Below are positions 1-8,597 of a stretch of DNA of 64,000 bases, piece after piece (positions within the stretch are counted from its first letter, which is position 1; every line of letters begins with the position of its first letter). This DNA comes from Porphyrobacter sp. GTDB taxonomy: Bacteria; Pseudomonadota; Alphaproteobacteria; Sphingomonadales; Sphingomonadaceae. Where the stretch lies: assembly GCA_016125555.1 (NCBI GenBank), contig WGLN01000011.1, positions 372,001-436,000 of the forward strand, in the 5' to 3' direction. The notes beneath the pieces were generated by a model. That model was not told the DNA's origin. It saw nothing but the letters and a program-made list of their open reading frames with translations, and made no database searches. A program made the translations under genes and the position numbers.

Positions 1-697
1 GCATCTGCGCGCCCGCCCCGATCAGCGCCATCGCAAGGATGATGCCCCAGGTGACGGGATCATGCGCGACGATGAAGAAGGGCAGGGCGATCGCGGCGAC
101 GGGGGTGCTGAGGGCGGCGAACCAGAAGACGATGCTCCACGGGTTCTCGGTGGTGTTCAGGTCTTGGATCTGGAAGCTGATCAGCGCCACCATCAGCGGG
201 GCGATCAGGCCGACGACCACCCCTGCCATGGTGACCCCCGCGTGCGGCGTGCCGCCCGGCTGCATCACCACCAGCACGCCCGCAAAGCCGACCACGACCG
301 CGCCCCAGCGATAGGGACCGATCTTCTCGCGGAACAGGACCAGCGCGATCAGGACCGCGAAGATCGGCGCGGTGAAGCTGAGCGTTGTGGCTTCGGCAAG
401 CGGCAGCAGCAGCACCGCGCCATAGGTGAACAGCATCCCCGCAAGGCCCATCGCCGCACGGCGCGCATGGGCGGGCAGGCGCTGCGTCCGGAGCAGCGCG
501 AGCCTTCCGGTCAGCGTCAGCCCGGCGCCAAGCAGGACCGTGGTGATGAGCTGGCGCCAGAAGATCAGCTCGACCAGATGCGCGCCCCGCTCGCCCGCCA
601 GCTTGACCAGCATCGCCATGGTGGCGAGCGCCGCCGCGGTGGCGAGCCGGACGGCGAGTGCGAGCAGCGGGCGGGGGCGGGCGATCGAGCCATCCAT
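1..697 (-). CDS. EamA/DMT-family transporter, C-terminus cut off by the window edge
   Basis: Reading from an ATG at 697 gives 232 residues with no stop before base 2, so the gene continues beyond the left edge. The visible part is a run of hydrophobic helices typical of the ten-helix drug/metabolite transporter superfamily. The end of the first EamA repeat is recognisable, with LPLAEATTLSFTAPIF followed by a helix and VGFAGVLVVMQPGG, a phrase common in this family. The second repeat begins near GVVVGLIAPLMVALISF. Members export amino acids, nucleotides or other metabolites through the inner membrane; the substrate here cannot be told. It is divergent from the small membrane gene at 763, with 65 bases between the starts. 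The ATG at 697 fits because the first helix begins about ten residues later. Confidence 0.8.
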   Translation of the reverse strand, partial: MDGSIARPRPLLALAVRLATAAALATMAMLVKLAGERGAHLVELIFWRQLITTVLLGAGLTLTGRLALLRTQRLPAHARRAAMGLAGMLFTYGAVLLLPLAEATTLSFTAPIFAVLIALVLFREKIGPYRWGAVVVGFAGVLVVMQPGGTPHAGVTMAGVVVGLIAPLMVALISFQIQDLNTTENPWSIVFWFAALSTPVAAIALPFFIVAHDPVTWGIILAMALIGAGAQM

Positions 698-762
698 CGC
701 CTTGCCGCTTGGCCGAGCCCCGAGGATTGCGCAAGGGCGCGGAAAGCCTACATGGGCGCGCG

Positions 763-1005
763 ATGGACCTACTTGCCCGCTTCGAACTGCTGAGCGATGC
801 CGCGCAGCTGGCCATTATCGGCGCGCTGTTCTGGGTGTTCGCGGGATTCGCCGGCGTGATGGAACGCCGGCGCACACGCGCGCGCGACCTCTCGCGGCTC
901 GAACAGGTGGGCTGGGTGCCGTGGCTCGGCCTGTTCATGCTCGCCGCGCTGATCGGCGGCGGCTGCCTTGCGATGAGCCTGCCGGTGGTGCTGGGGAGTT
1001 TGTAG
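763..1005 (+). CDS. Small two-helix membrane protein of unknown function
   Basis: This 80-residue protein starts at ATG 763 (MDLLARFEL). It has one hydrophobic segment around residues 12-30 (AAQLAIIGALFWVFAGFAG), a basic linker with RRRTRARD, and a second segment around residues 51-75 (WLGLFMLAALIGGG). The pattern suggests a small inner-membrane protein with a cytoplasmic basic loop. I do not recognise the family. An upstream in-frame ATG at 658 would add 35 residues that lie antisense to the EamA gene and look non-coding, so the shorter start is preferred. It is convergent with cpaF, with the hairpin element at 1099-1188 between them. Confidence 0.6.
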   Translation: MDLLARFELLSDAAQLAIIGALFWVFAGFAGVMERRRTRARDLSRLEQVGWVPWLGLFMLAALIGGGCLAMSLPVVLGSL

Positions 1006-1044
1006 CGGTCACCCCTGCGCCGCGCTGCCTCTGGCACCGCGCCA

Positions 1045-1071
1045 CCTCCCCACTGCTGCGCGACAGGGAGG
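1045..1071. repeat. Hairpin with CCTCCC/GGGAGG arms in the intergenic spacer
   Basis: CCTCCC at 1045-1050 pairs with GGGAGG at 1066-1071 across a 15-base loop. From memory, very similar pyrimidine-rich/purine-rich intergenic hairpins are scattered through sphingomonad genomes, but I could not check this. It lies just after the small membrane gene, so it may help end its transcript, although no T-run follows. Confidence 0.35.
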
Positions 1072-1098
1072 GACTTCGCGAAGATGAGTGCAGCTAAC

Positions 1099-1188
1099 GG
1101 CGCGCCAGCGCCGCAAGGGCGACCGCCCGCCGCGGCTTATGCCGCGAAGCCAAGGCGGACGGATGTCCGCCGCCCGGCGTCTGAGGGC
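1099..1188 (+). repeat. Four-hairpin dispersed element, copy A
   Basis: There are four consecutive hairpins. H1 is GGCGC/GCGCC at 1099-1112, H2 is GGGC/GCCC at 1117-1128, H3 is CGCGGC-TTAT-GCCGCG at 1131-1146, and H4 is GGCGGAC-GGAT-GTCCGCC at 1154-1171. A tail GCCCGGCGTCTGAGGGC follows at 1172-1188. The linkers are GCAA, GC and AAGCCAA. A second copy on the minus strand at 32055-32146 keeps the linkers and tail while the stems differ in paired, compensating positions. The element lies between the convergent 3' ends of the small membrane gene and cpaF. It behaves like a REP/BIME-type or structured RNA element; its role is unknown. Confidence 0.75.
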
Positions 1189-1195
1189 ACCTGCC

Positions 1196-2731
1196 TTAAA
1201 GGCAGGCCTCAAGATACGCCTGGTCGAAGCCGAACTGGCGCGCCTTTTCGAGCGTGTAGGGGCGCAGGCCCGACGAGCGGAACTCGCCGAGGATCTTCCC
1301 GTCCTCGCTCTCGTCGAGATATTCGAACTTGAACAGCTCCTGCGTCACGATCACGTCGCCTTCCATCCCGATCACCTCGGTTATGTTGGTGGTGCGGCGC
1401 GAACCGTCGCGCAGACGCTTCACCTGCACGATCAGGTCGACCGATTCGGCGATCTGGCGGCTGATGGCTTCCTTCGGGATCTTGATGTCGCCCATCAGGA
1501 TCATGTTCTCCATACGGCCAAGGCACTCGCGCGGGGAGTTGGCGTGGAGCGTACACATCGAGCCATCGTGACCGGTGTTCATCGCCGCGAGGAGGTCGAA
1601 ACACTCCGCGCCGCGAATTTCGCCCAGGATGATGCGGTCCGGGCGCATACGCAGGGCGTTCTTCACGAGGTCGCCGATGGTGATCGCGCCCTGGCCTTCG
1701 AGGTTCGGCGGGCGCGTTTCGAGCGGCAGCCAGTGGGGCTGCTGCAGGCGCAGTTCCGCCGCGTCTTCGATGGTCAGCACGCGCTCGCCCGGGTCGATCA
1801 TCTTCGACAGGGCGTTGAGCATGGTCGTCTTACCCGAACCGGTACCGCCCGAGATCACGATGTTCATCCGGCACGCGCCCGCGATCTTCAGCGCGGTGCA
1901 CATCTTGTCGGACATCGAGCCGAAGTCGCGCAGCATATCGAGCGTGATCGGCTTTTCGGAGAACTTACGAATCGAGATTGCGGTGCCGCGCAGGCTCAGC
2001 GGCGGCACGATCACGTTCACGCGGCTGCCGTCCTTGAGGCGGGCGTCGGCGAGCGGGGTGGTCTGGTCGACGCGGCGGCCGACCTGGTTCACGATGCGCT
2101 GGGCGATCTGGAACAGGTGCTGTTCGTCGCGGAAGCGGATCGGGGCGAGTTGCAGCTTGCCCTTCTTTTCGATGTAGGTCTGGTCCGGGCCGTTGACCAT
2201 GATGTCGGACACGTCCGGATCGTTGAGCAGCTCTTCGAGCGGGCCGAAGCCGAGCAGCTCGTCGATCAGCACCTTTTCCAGCGCGAACTGTTCGCGCCGG
2301 TTGAGCGTGACCTTGAGCTCGGCCAGCACCTCCATGATGATCGGGCGGAATTCCTCGGAGAGCTCCTCCTTGGAGAGCGTGGCGGCCGCTTCGGGATCGA
2401 CGCGCTCGAGCAGGCGCGGGAGCACCTGTTCCTTGATCTTGTGGACGCTCGCCTCGAAGCCGCCGACTTCCGAACTGGCGTCGTTGACCGCCTGCATCCG
2501 CTCGTTGAGGCGGTCGATGGCCTCGGCGCTGCTGGCAGGACGCGACGGCGCGGGCGAGGGCATCGGCGCGGGACGATCGGCTGCGGCCTCGCCGGGGATC
2601 GGCGGAAACTGCTCGCCGCCGCGCTGCGCTGCGGCCGTGCCGGACGTCTTCATCGGGCGCGCGACCCCGAAAGCCGGTCTGCCGCCGGGCTTCAGTCCGC
2701 CAGCATTGCCCTTCTTGCCGAATGCGCTCAT
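1196..2731 (-). CDS. cpaF: CpaF/TadA-family secretion ATPase
   Basis: This 511-residue hexameric ATPase belongs to the VirB11/TadA group, which powers assembly of Flp/Tad pili at the inner membrane. The first ~90 residues are Pro/Ala/Gly-rich and probably disordered. An N-terminal domain with the phrase GPLEELLNDPDVSDIMVNG follows, then Walker A GGTGSGKT at residues 295-302. Next come an Asp-box region (LTIEDAAELRL), a Walker B-like stretch (DRIILGEIRG) and the His-box CTLHANSP. All catalytic motifs are intact. The ATG at 2731 is preceded by a purine-rich ribosome site (GGGGGCTGGGA). It diverges from glmS, and no other cpa/tad gene is visible on either side, so it is isolated from its usual partners within this window. 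Confidence 0.93.
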   Translation of the reverse strand: MSAFGKKGNAGGLKPGGRPAFGVARPMKTSGTAAAQRGGEQFPPIPGEAAADRPAPMPSPAPSRPASSAEAIDRLNERMQAVNDASSEVGGFEASVHKIKEQVLPRLLERVDPEAAATLSKEELSEEFRPIIMEVLAELKVTLNRREQFALEKVLIDELLGFGPLEELLNDPDVSDIMVNGPDQTYIEKKGKLQLAPIRFRDEQHLFQIAQRIVNQVGRRVDQTTPLADARLKDGSRVNVIVPPLSLRGTAISIRKFSEKPITLDMLRDFGSMSDKMCTALKIAGACRMNIVISGGTGSGKTTMLNALSKMIDPGERVLTIEDAAELRLQQPHWLPLETRPPNLEGQGAITIGDLVKNALRMRPDRIILGEIRGAECFDLLAAMNTGHDGSMCTLHANSPRECLGRMENMILMGDIKIPKEAISRQIAESVDLIVQVKRLRDGSRRTTNITEVIGMEGDVIVTQELFKFEYLDESEDGKILGEFRSSGLRPYTLEKARQFGFDQAYLEACL

Positions 2732-2984
2732 TCCCAGCCCCCAAGGCTTGTCATCATGTCATCAACCTCTTTCGCAAATCTGGCGAAGGGTCTCTTCCAG
2801 AAATTGGTGAATAGGCAGGAAAGCTTATTTTTTCCCTAAGGCGTGCGCGCTTGCCGCAGACCCGGCGGCGCACGCGGGCGCTTCGTCGCGCAGGTTGGCA
2901 TTGCGCGCCATGCGACCCCTTGCCGAACAGGCGCCAACGGCTAGAGCGGGAGGCGAGGCGCGCCAGCAAAGGAAGGCAAGGCAA

Positions 2985-4820
2985 ATGTGCGGAATCATCG
3001 GGATCGTGGGCAGCGCCAGCGTCGCGGAGCGGCTCGTCGACGGGCTCAAGCGGATGGAATATCGCGGCTATGACAGCGCCGGGATCTGTACCCTGCACGA
3101 AGGCGCGATGGTGCGCCGCCGGGCCGAGGGCAAGCTCGCCAACCTGGTGCGCGTCCTGGAAGCCGACCCTGCGCCCGGCACGGTCGGCATCGCCCATACC
3201 CGCTGGGCGACCCATGGCGCGCCGACCTCGTCCAACGCCCACCCGCACGCCACCGGCGAGGTCGCCATCGTGCACAACGGCATCATCGAGAACTACAAGG
3301 AATTGCGCGCCGGACTTGTCGCCGGTGGGCGCAGCTTCGAGAGCGAGACCGATACCGAGATCGTCGCCCACCTTCTGTCGGTCGAGATCGAGCGCGGCGC
3401 CGAACCGGAGGATGCGGTGCGCGCGGTGCTGCCGCGGCTGCGCGGCGCCTTCGCGCTGGCGATCGCCTTCCGCCGGCATCCGGAACTGCTGATCGGGGCG
3501 CGGCTCGGCTCGCCGCTGGTGCTCGGCTACGGGCCGGAGGGCGAGGAGGCGGAGATGTATCTCGGATCGGACGCGCTCGCGCTCGCGCCGCTGACTCAGC
3601 GCATCGCCTATCTCGAGGAGGGCGACTGGGTGGTGGTGCGCCGCGAGGGCGCGCAGGTCTATGATGCCGAGAACAATCCCGTCACCCGCGAGATCCGCGC
3701 CTCGGGCGCCTCGGCCGCGGCGGTGGAGAAGGGCAACTACCGCCACTTCATGCAGAAGGAGATCTTCGAGCAGCCCACCGTCGTCGCCCAGACGCTCGGC
3801 TCCTACCTCAGGCGTTCGGACAATTCGGTGGCGCTCCCGCAGATGGACATCGACCTCTCGGCGGTGCGGCGGCTCACCATCGTCGCCTGCGGAACCTCCT
3901 TTTATGCCGGCATGGTGGCGAAATACTGGTTCGAGCAATTCGCGCGCGTGCCGGTCGACATCGATGTGGCGTCCGAGTTCCGTTATCGTGAACCCGTGCT
4001 GGAGGAGGGCGGGCTTGCGCTGTTCATCTCGCAGAGTGGCGAGACCGCCGACACGCTCGCCGCGCTCAGGCATTGCAAGGCCAATGGCCAGATCATCGCC
4101 GTGGTCGTTAACGTGCCGACCAGCACCATGGCGCGCGAGGCCGACCTGCTGCTGCCGACCCATGCCGGGCCGGAGATCGGCGTCGCCTCGACCAAGGCCT
4201 TCACCTGCCAGCTCGCCGTGCTCGCCGCGCTCGCTGCGCACATGGCGGTGAAGAAGGGACGCCTGACGCGCGAGGAGGAATCCGCGATCGTGCGCCACCT
4301 GCTCGAGGCGCCCGCGGCGCTCAACGCGGCGCTCGACCACGACGAGGACATCGCCGCGATGGCGCATCTCGTCGCCCCCGCGCGCGACGTGCTCTACCTG
4401 GGGCGCGGGCAGGACTATCCGCTGGCGCTGGAGGGTGCGCTCAAGCTCAAGGAAATCAGCTATATCCACGCCGAAGGCTATGCCGCGGGCGAGATGAAGC
4501 ATGGTCCCATCGCGCTGATCGACGAAGCCGTGCCGGTGGTGGTGATCGCCCCTTCGGGCCCGCTGTTCGAGAAGACCGTCTCCAACATGGAGGAAGTCCG
4601 CGCGCGCGGCGGCCAGGTGGTGCTGATTTCCGATGCCAAGGGGCTCGAAGAGGCGGGCGAGGGCTGCATCGCGACCATCGAGATGCCGGTCGTCCACCCG
4701 CTGATCGTGCCGCTGGTCTATGCCATTCCCGTGCAACTGCTGGCCTATCACGTCGCGGTGGTGAAGGGCACCGATGTCGATCAGCCGCGCAATCTCGCGA
4801 AATCCGTAACCGTCGAGTAA
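2985..4820 (+). CDS. glmS: Glutamine--fructose-6-phosphate aminotransferase
   Basis: GlmS makes glucosamine-6-phosphate from fructose-6-phosphate and glutamine, the entry step to peptidoglycan and lipopolysaccharide amino sugars. The 611 residues match the usual length of about 610. The start is fixed by MCGIIGIVG: removal of Met exposes the catalytic Cys of the class II glutaminase domain. GYDSAGI and HTRWATHG of that domain follow. Two SIS sugar-isomerase domains follow (ACGTSFYAG, SQSGETADT, and later LGRGQDYPLALEGALKLKE), and the protein ends with the family-typical KSVTVE. An AAGGAAGG ribosome site lies just upstream at 2969-2978. No glmU is adjacent. I see no glmS ribozyme-like element, which would not be expected in this phylum. 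Confidence 0.97.
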   Translation: MCGIIGIVGSASVAERLVDGLKRMEYRGYDSAGICTLHEGAMVRRRAEGKLANLVRVLEADPAPGTVGIAHTRWATHGAPTSSNAHPHATGEVAIVHNGIIENYKELRAGLVAGGRSFESETDTEIVAHLLSVEIERGAEPEDAVRAVLPRLRGAFALAIAFRRHPELLIGARLGSPLVLGYGPEGEEAEMYLGSDALALAPLTQRIAYLEEGDWVVVRREGAQVYDAENNPVTREIRASGASAAAVEKGNYRHFMQKEIFEQPTVVAQTLGSYLRRSDNSVALPQMDIDLSAVRRLTIVACGTSFYAGMVAKYWFEQFARVPVDIDVASEFRYREPVLEEGGLALFISQSGETADTLAALRHCKANGQIIAVVVNVPTSTMAREADLLLPTHAGPEIGVASTKAFTCQLAVLAALAAHMAVKKGRLTREEESAIVRHLLEAPAALNAALDHDEDIAAMAHLVAPARDVLYLGRGQDYPLALEGALKLKEISYIHAEGYAAGEMKHGPIALIDEAVPVVVIAPSGPLFEKTVSNMEEVRARGGQVVLISDAKGLEEAGEGCIATIEMPVVHPLIVPLVYAIPVQLLAYHVAVVKGTDVDQPRNLAKSVTVE

Positions 4821-4884
4821 GGCGCCGGAATTGCGTTAACTCTCGCCTTTCGCGGACCCTGCGCGGTTTACCGCAGTCTAACCT

Positions 4885-7260
4885 TTGTCGGTTAAGCTTG
4901 CGGCCGTGACCGAACCGTCTTCCTCGCCTTCGCCGATCCGGCCCGCCGACCTTCCCGTCTCGGCGGTCCTCGGGCTGTCGGACAAGGGCGAGTTCGATTG
5001 GGGACGGCTGCGGGGGCTGCAATACACCGCGCTTGCCAAGCTCGCCTTCTACCGGATCTTCGTCCACGCCATCCTCGCGATCTTCGTGGCGCAGATCTAT
5101 GTCGGCAAGATCGGCCTCCCGGTGATGGCCGCGTGGATCGCGCTACTGGCGGGAATCCACTGGCGCGGCACCCGCATCGACCTGTCGCTCGCCGATGCCG
5201 ACCGTCGCCGGGTTTCGCGGGGCGAGTTCACCCGGCAGGCGACCACGGCGGTGCTTTCCGGCATCGCCTGGGCGGCGGGGATCGTGAGCTTCCCCTTCTT
5301 CGGTTCGCCGGGCGATCTGATGGCGCTGCTGATGATCGTCGTCATCCTCGCCTCGGGTTCGGTGTTCTTCTACACCGCGGCGCCCTTCGGGATCGTCTGC
5401 TTCACCGCCATCATCTGCCTCGCGGCGATCGTCCACCTCGCGCTCGTCGGGATGTGGTTCGGCGCGGTGGCGATGATGCTGTTCATGATCGTCGTGCTGC
5501 TCGGCACGGTGGAGGTGGGGCGCACCTTCCTCGCCGCCCGTTTTGCCGAGGCGGCGGTCGCCGAGAAGGAGCAGGTCGTCTCGCTGTTGCTGCGCGAGTT
5601 CGAGGAGAACGAGGCGGACTGGCTGTGGGAGGTCGACACCAATCGCCGCCTGCGTTCGGTGTCGCCGCGGTTCGCGTTCGCACTCGGACGTCCGCAGGTC
5701 GAGGTCGAGGGCATGCCGCTGCTCGAACTGGTCGCCGGGCGGGCATGGGCCAGCGGCCAGTTCCCCGCCAGCCTCCACGACCTCGCCGAGCGGCTCAGGA
5801 GCCGGGAGAACTTCTCGAACATGCTGGTGCAGGTCTCGATCCTCGGCGAGGAGCGCTGGTGGGAGCTTTCGGGCACGCCCACGCGCGACGATCGCGGCCG
5901 CTTCACCGGGTTTCGCGGGGTGGGCTCGGACGTCACCGAGCAGCGCAAGTCCTCCGAGAAGATCGCCTACCTCGCGCGCTTCGATACGCTCACCCAGCTG
6001 CCCAACCGGTTGCAGCTGACCGAGGCGCTGGGCGAATCGCTGCGCTACGCCGAACAGTGGCGCAGCCGCTGCGCGCTGCTGATGGTCGATCTCGATCGCT
6101 TCAAGTCGGTCAATGATTCGCTCGGCCACATGACCGGGGACAAGCTGCTCGCGCAGGTCTCGGCGCGGCTCAAATCGCTGATGGGCGAAAACCAGCTGTG
6201 CGGCCGGCTCGGGGGCGACGAGTTCGCGATCGTGATCCGCGACCTGCACAAGAGCGAGGAGGTGAGCCGCCTCGCCAAACGCGTCATCGAACGCCTGTCC
6301 GAACCTTACCAGGTCGATCAGCACACGCTCTATGTCGGCGCGAGCGTCGGTTCGGCGATGGGGCCGCGCGACGGCAAGACCGTCGAGGAGCTGATGCGCA
6401 ATGCCGACCTCGCGCTGTACCGCGCCAAGGACGCCGGGGGCGGCGAGCATCGCAGCTTCGAGCCGGTGCTCCACGCCTCCGCGGAGGAACGCCGCCAGCT
6501 CGAGGTGGCGCTGCGCAAGGCCCTGGGGCGCGACGAGATGGAGCTGCACTACCAGCCGGTCGTGGATTCGCGCAGCGAACAGGTGGTCAGCTTCGAGGCG
6601 CTGGTGCGCTGGAACAGCGCCGATCACGGCTTCGTCAGTCCCGGCAAGTTCATCCCGCTCGCCGAGGACACCCGGCTGATCGTGCCGATCGGCAAGTGGG
6701 TGATGCGCAAGGCCTGCGAGGAGGCGCGCAACTGGCCCGATCACGTCAAGGTCAACGTCAACGTCTCGCCCGAGCAATTGCTCGAACCCGGCTTCCACGA
6801 GGAGGTGGTCGAGGCGCTGGCGGCGACCGGATTGCGCCCCGAACGGCTTGAGGTGGAAGTGACCGAGAGCATTTTCCTGCGCGACGCGAGCGTTGCGCGC
6901 AACGCGCTCGAACAGGTCATGGCGCTCGGCTGTTCGGTGGCGCTGGACGATTTCGGGACCGGCTATTCCTCGCTCGGCTACATCCGCAAGCTGCGCTTCT
7001 CGACCATCAAGGTCGATCGCACCTTCGTGCAGGGCGCGGCGCAGGGCAGTGCGGAAAGCCTCGCGATCATCAACGCGGTGGTCGCCATGGCCAAGAGCCT
7101 CGACATGACCACCACGGCGGAAGGGGTGGAGACCGCCGACGAGGCCGAACTGATCCGCAACCTCGGCTGCGACAAGATCCAGGGATATTACTTCGGCCGG
7201 CCGATGCGCAGCGAGGATGCGCAGCGGCTCTTCGACAACCCGCGCCAGCTGCGCGCCTGA
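4885..7260 (+). CDS. Membrane-bound PAS-GGDEF-EAL cyclic-di-GMP enzyme
   Basis: This 791-residue protein (from TTG 4885; GTG 4906 would give 784) has about five transmembrane helices between residues 45 and 215. A PAS-like sensor follows (around residues 240-350, ending GVGSDVTEQRKSSE), then a diguanylate cyclase domain with an intact GGDEF at 443-447 and a phosphodiesterase domain with an intact EAL at 571-573. Other EAL-domain catalytic motifs are present: NVNVSPEQL, EVTESI, DDFGTGYSS, KVDRTFV and TTAEGVET. Both activities are therefore possible on sequence. No RxxD inhibitory site is seen before GGDEF. It probably sets local c-di-GMP in response to a signal sensed by the membrane or PAS region. 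It follows glmS by 64 bases but may have its own promoter. Confidence 0.9.
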   Translation: MSVKLAAVTEPSSSPSPIRPADLPVSAVLGLSDKGEFDWGRLRGLQYTALAKLAFYRIFVHAILAIFVAQIYVGKIGLPVMAAWIALLAGIHWRGTRIDLSLADADRRRVSRGEFTRQATTAVLSGIAWAAGIVSFPFFGSPGDLMALLMIVVILASGSVFFYTAAPFGIVCFTAIICLAAIVHLALVGMWFGAVAMMLFMIVVLLGTVEVGRTFLAARFAEAAVAEKEQVVSLLLREFEENEADWLWEVDTNRRLRSVSPRFAFALGRPQVEVEGMPLLELVAGRAWASGQFPASLHDLAERLRSRENFSNMLVQVSILGEERWWELSGTPTRDDRGRFTGFRGVGSDVTEQRKSSEKIAYLARFDTLTQLPNRLQLTEALGESLRYAEQWRSRCALLMVDLDRFKSVNDSLGHMTGDKLLAQVSARLKSLMGENQLCGRLGGDEFAIVIRDLHKSEEVSRLAKRVIERLSEPYQVDQHTLYVGASVGSAMGPRDGKTVEELMRNADLALYRAKDAGGGEHRSFEPVLHASAEERRQLEVALRKALGRDEMELHYQPVVDSRSEQVVSFEALVRWNSADHGFVSPGKFIPLAEDTRLIVPIGKWVMRKACEEARNWPDHVKVNVNVSPEQLLEPGFHEEVVEALAATGLRPERLEVEVTESIFLRDASVARNALEQVMALGCSVALDDFGTGYSSLGYIRKLRFSTIKVDRTFVQGAAQGSAESLAIINAVVAMAKSLDMTTTAEGVETADEAELIRNLGCDKIQGYYFGRPMRSEDAQRLFDNPRQLRA

Positions 7261-7273
7261 GGCCTATGCCAGC

Positions 7274-7291
7274 GCGTCAGGATGCTGACGC
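7274..7291. terminator. Short hairpin between convergent genes
   Basis: GCGTCAG (7274-7280) pairs with CTGACGC (7285-7291) across a 4-base loop, between the GGDEF-EAL gene and purQ. There is no T-run on either strand, so any terminator role is a weak inference. Confidence 0.3.
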
Positions 7292-7333
7292 ATCACGCGC
7301 CGGATCGTCTCGAGCGCCGGGCGGGCTTTGGGA

Positions 7334-8038
7334 TCAGGCGCTCGCCAGCGCCGACAGGATGTTCTCGAACAGCCGCCGCCCGTCGGCCCCACCCAAGGAT
7401 GCCACGGCGGCCGGCTCGATCGCGCGTTCGGGGTGCGGCATCATGCCGAGCACCCGGCCATTGGCGCTCAGCACCCCGGCGATGTCGCGCGCCGAGCCGT
7501 TGCAGTTCTCGGCATAGCGGAACGCGACCCGGCCTTCGCCCTCGAGCCGGTCGAGCGTATCGGCATCGGCGTAATAGTTGCCGTCGTGATGGGCGACGGG
7601 GATGCGCAGGGTCTCGCCCCGGGCGAACCCGCGGGTGAACAGCGAATCGGTGTTCTCGACGGTCAGCGGCACGGTGCGGCAGATGAAGCGCTGACCGGCA
7701 TTGCGCATCAGCGCGCCGGGCAGCAGCCGCGCCTCGGTGAGCACCTGGAAGCCGTTGCACACGCCCAGCACCGGCACGCCGCGCTCCGCGGCGGCAACCA
7801 CCGCGCGCATGATCGGGCTCATCGCCGCCATCGCGCCCGAACGCAGGTAATCGCCATAGGAAAAGCCGCCCGGCAGGGCGACCAGATCGAGCCGCTCGGG
7901 CAGGTCGGCATCGCCGTGCCAGACGCGGATCGCGCTCTGTCCCGAAGCCGCCTCGAGCGCCACCGCCATGTCGCGGTCGCAGTTCGATCCTGGGAAGGTG
8001 ATGACCGCGGCCCGGAAGCCGTTGGCGGGGAAGGCCAT
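7334..8038 (-). CDS. purQ: Phosphoribosylformylglycinamidine synthase, glutaminase subunit
   Basis: PurQ supplies ammonia to PurL in step four of purine synthesis (FGAR to FGAM) and acts in the cytoplasm with PurS and PurL. The 234 residues are a single class I glutamine amidotransferase domain. [11 protein letters not shown] lies at the N-terminus, the nucleophile elbow is GVCNGFQ (catalytic Cys), and the His/Glu pair sits in MMPHPERA near the C-terminus. The start at 8038 (MAFPANG) overlaps the purS stop as ATGA, showing translational coupling. A longer in-frame ATG at 8104 lies inside purS and is rejected. purL is not in the window. Confidence 0.96.
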   Translation of the reverse strand: MAFPANGFRAAVITFPGSNCDRDMAVALEAASGQSAIRVWHGDADLPERLDLVALPGGFSYGDYLRSGAMAAMSPIMRAVVAAAERGVPVLGVCNGFQVLTEARLLPGALMRNAGQRFICRTVPLTVENTDSLFTRGFARGETLRIPVAHHDGNYYADADTLDRLEGEGRVAFRYAENCNGSARDIAGVLSANGRVLGMMPHPERAIEPAAVASLGGADGRRLFENILSALASA

Positions 8039-8277
8039 CACTTGCCCCCTTCGGTCTCGATCGTGAAGTTCTCGATCACGGTGTTGGCGAGCAGCTTCTC
8101 GCACATCTCGGTGAGCGCGGCATGATCGGTGCCGTCCGCGACCTCGAGTTCGATCAGCCGTCCCACCCGCACATCCGCGACGCCCGCGAAGCCGAGACCC
8201 TCGAGCGCGTGATGCACCGCGCGGCCCTGCGGGTCGAGCACGCCGGGCTTCAATCGGATTAGGACGCGGACTTTCAT
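8038..8277 (-). CDS. purS: Phosphoribosylformylglycinamidine synthase subunit PurS
   Basis: This 79-residue small subunit bridges PurQ and PurL in the three-protein FGAM synthase of alphaproteobacteria and Gram-positives. The sequence [18 protein letters not shown] is the standard PurS opening, followed by HHALEGLGF and a final strand pair ending [10 protein letters not shown]. The length matches the family (about 80). The stop overlaps the purQ start by four bases. purC, often the next gene upstream, is here 8 kb away at 16019-16822 on the same strand, with a TonB receptor and two periplasmic genes between. Confidence 0.95.
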   Translation of the reverse strand: MKVRVLIRLKPGVLDPQGRAVHHALEGLGFAGVADVRVGRLIELEVADGTDHAALTEMCEKLLANTVIENFTIETEGGK

Positions 8278-8597
8278 GGGTCGGGGCTCCTCGGGCAGGC
8301 GGCGGGCCGTGGTCTGGCGCCGCTATAGCGCCCGCGCGCAGCGGCGCAACGCCCCCGTTTCGGCTTGTTCACCGCCGCCGTCGCCCCCTCGCGGTTTGCG
8401 CGCATTTGTCACAAAGCGGTCGTCTTGCGTCAGTTTCTGTAACTTCAATGCAACATCCGCAAAGAATGTGCAGTCCGAAGGGCGGATTCCCGCCGCAATC
8501 TTGCGCGGCAATCTCGCCAAAATCGCGCGAAAGTGTCAGCGCGCGAGCCGGCACTCTCCTGTTTTTCCGTCCGTCCGATCCGAAAGGGGCTTGTTCG
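8278..8597. other. Divergent promoter region between purS and a TonB receptor gene
   Basis: This 320-base stretch has no convincing gene. It must hold promoters for both purS (leftward) and the receptor (rightward). A perfect inverted repeat TTTGT-C-ACAAA lies at 8405-8415, and GGCGG/CCGCC arms lie around 8480-8495. A ribosome site AAAGGGG lies at 8583-8589 before the receptor ATG. I cannot name a regulator for the inverted repeat, and no riboswitch fold is recognisable. Confidence 0.5.

Noticed and set aside
7264..7333. Minus-strand codons after purQ read [18 protein letters not shown], which looks protein-like
   Set aside because: The stretch is only about 23 codons in another frame, without a start; it may be a gene remnant but cannot be supported.
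8405..8415. TTTGT-C-ACAAA as a defined operator
   Set aside because: The inverted repeat is perfect but short, and no known regulator motif or second site supports it.
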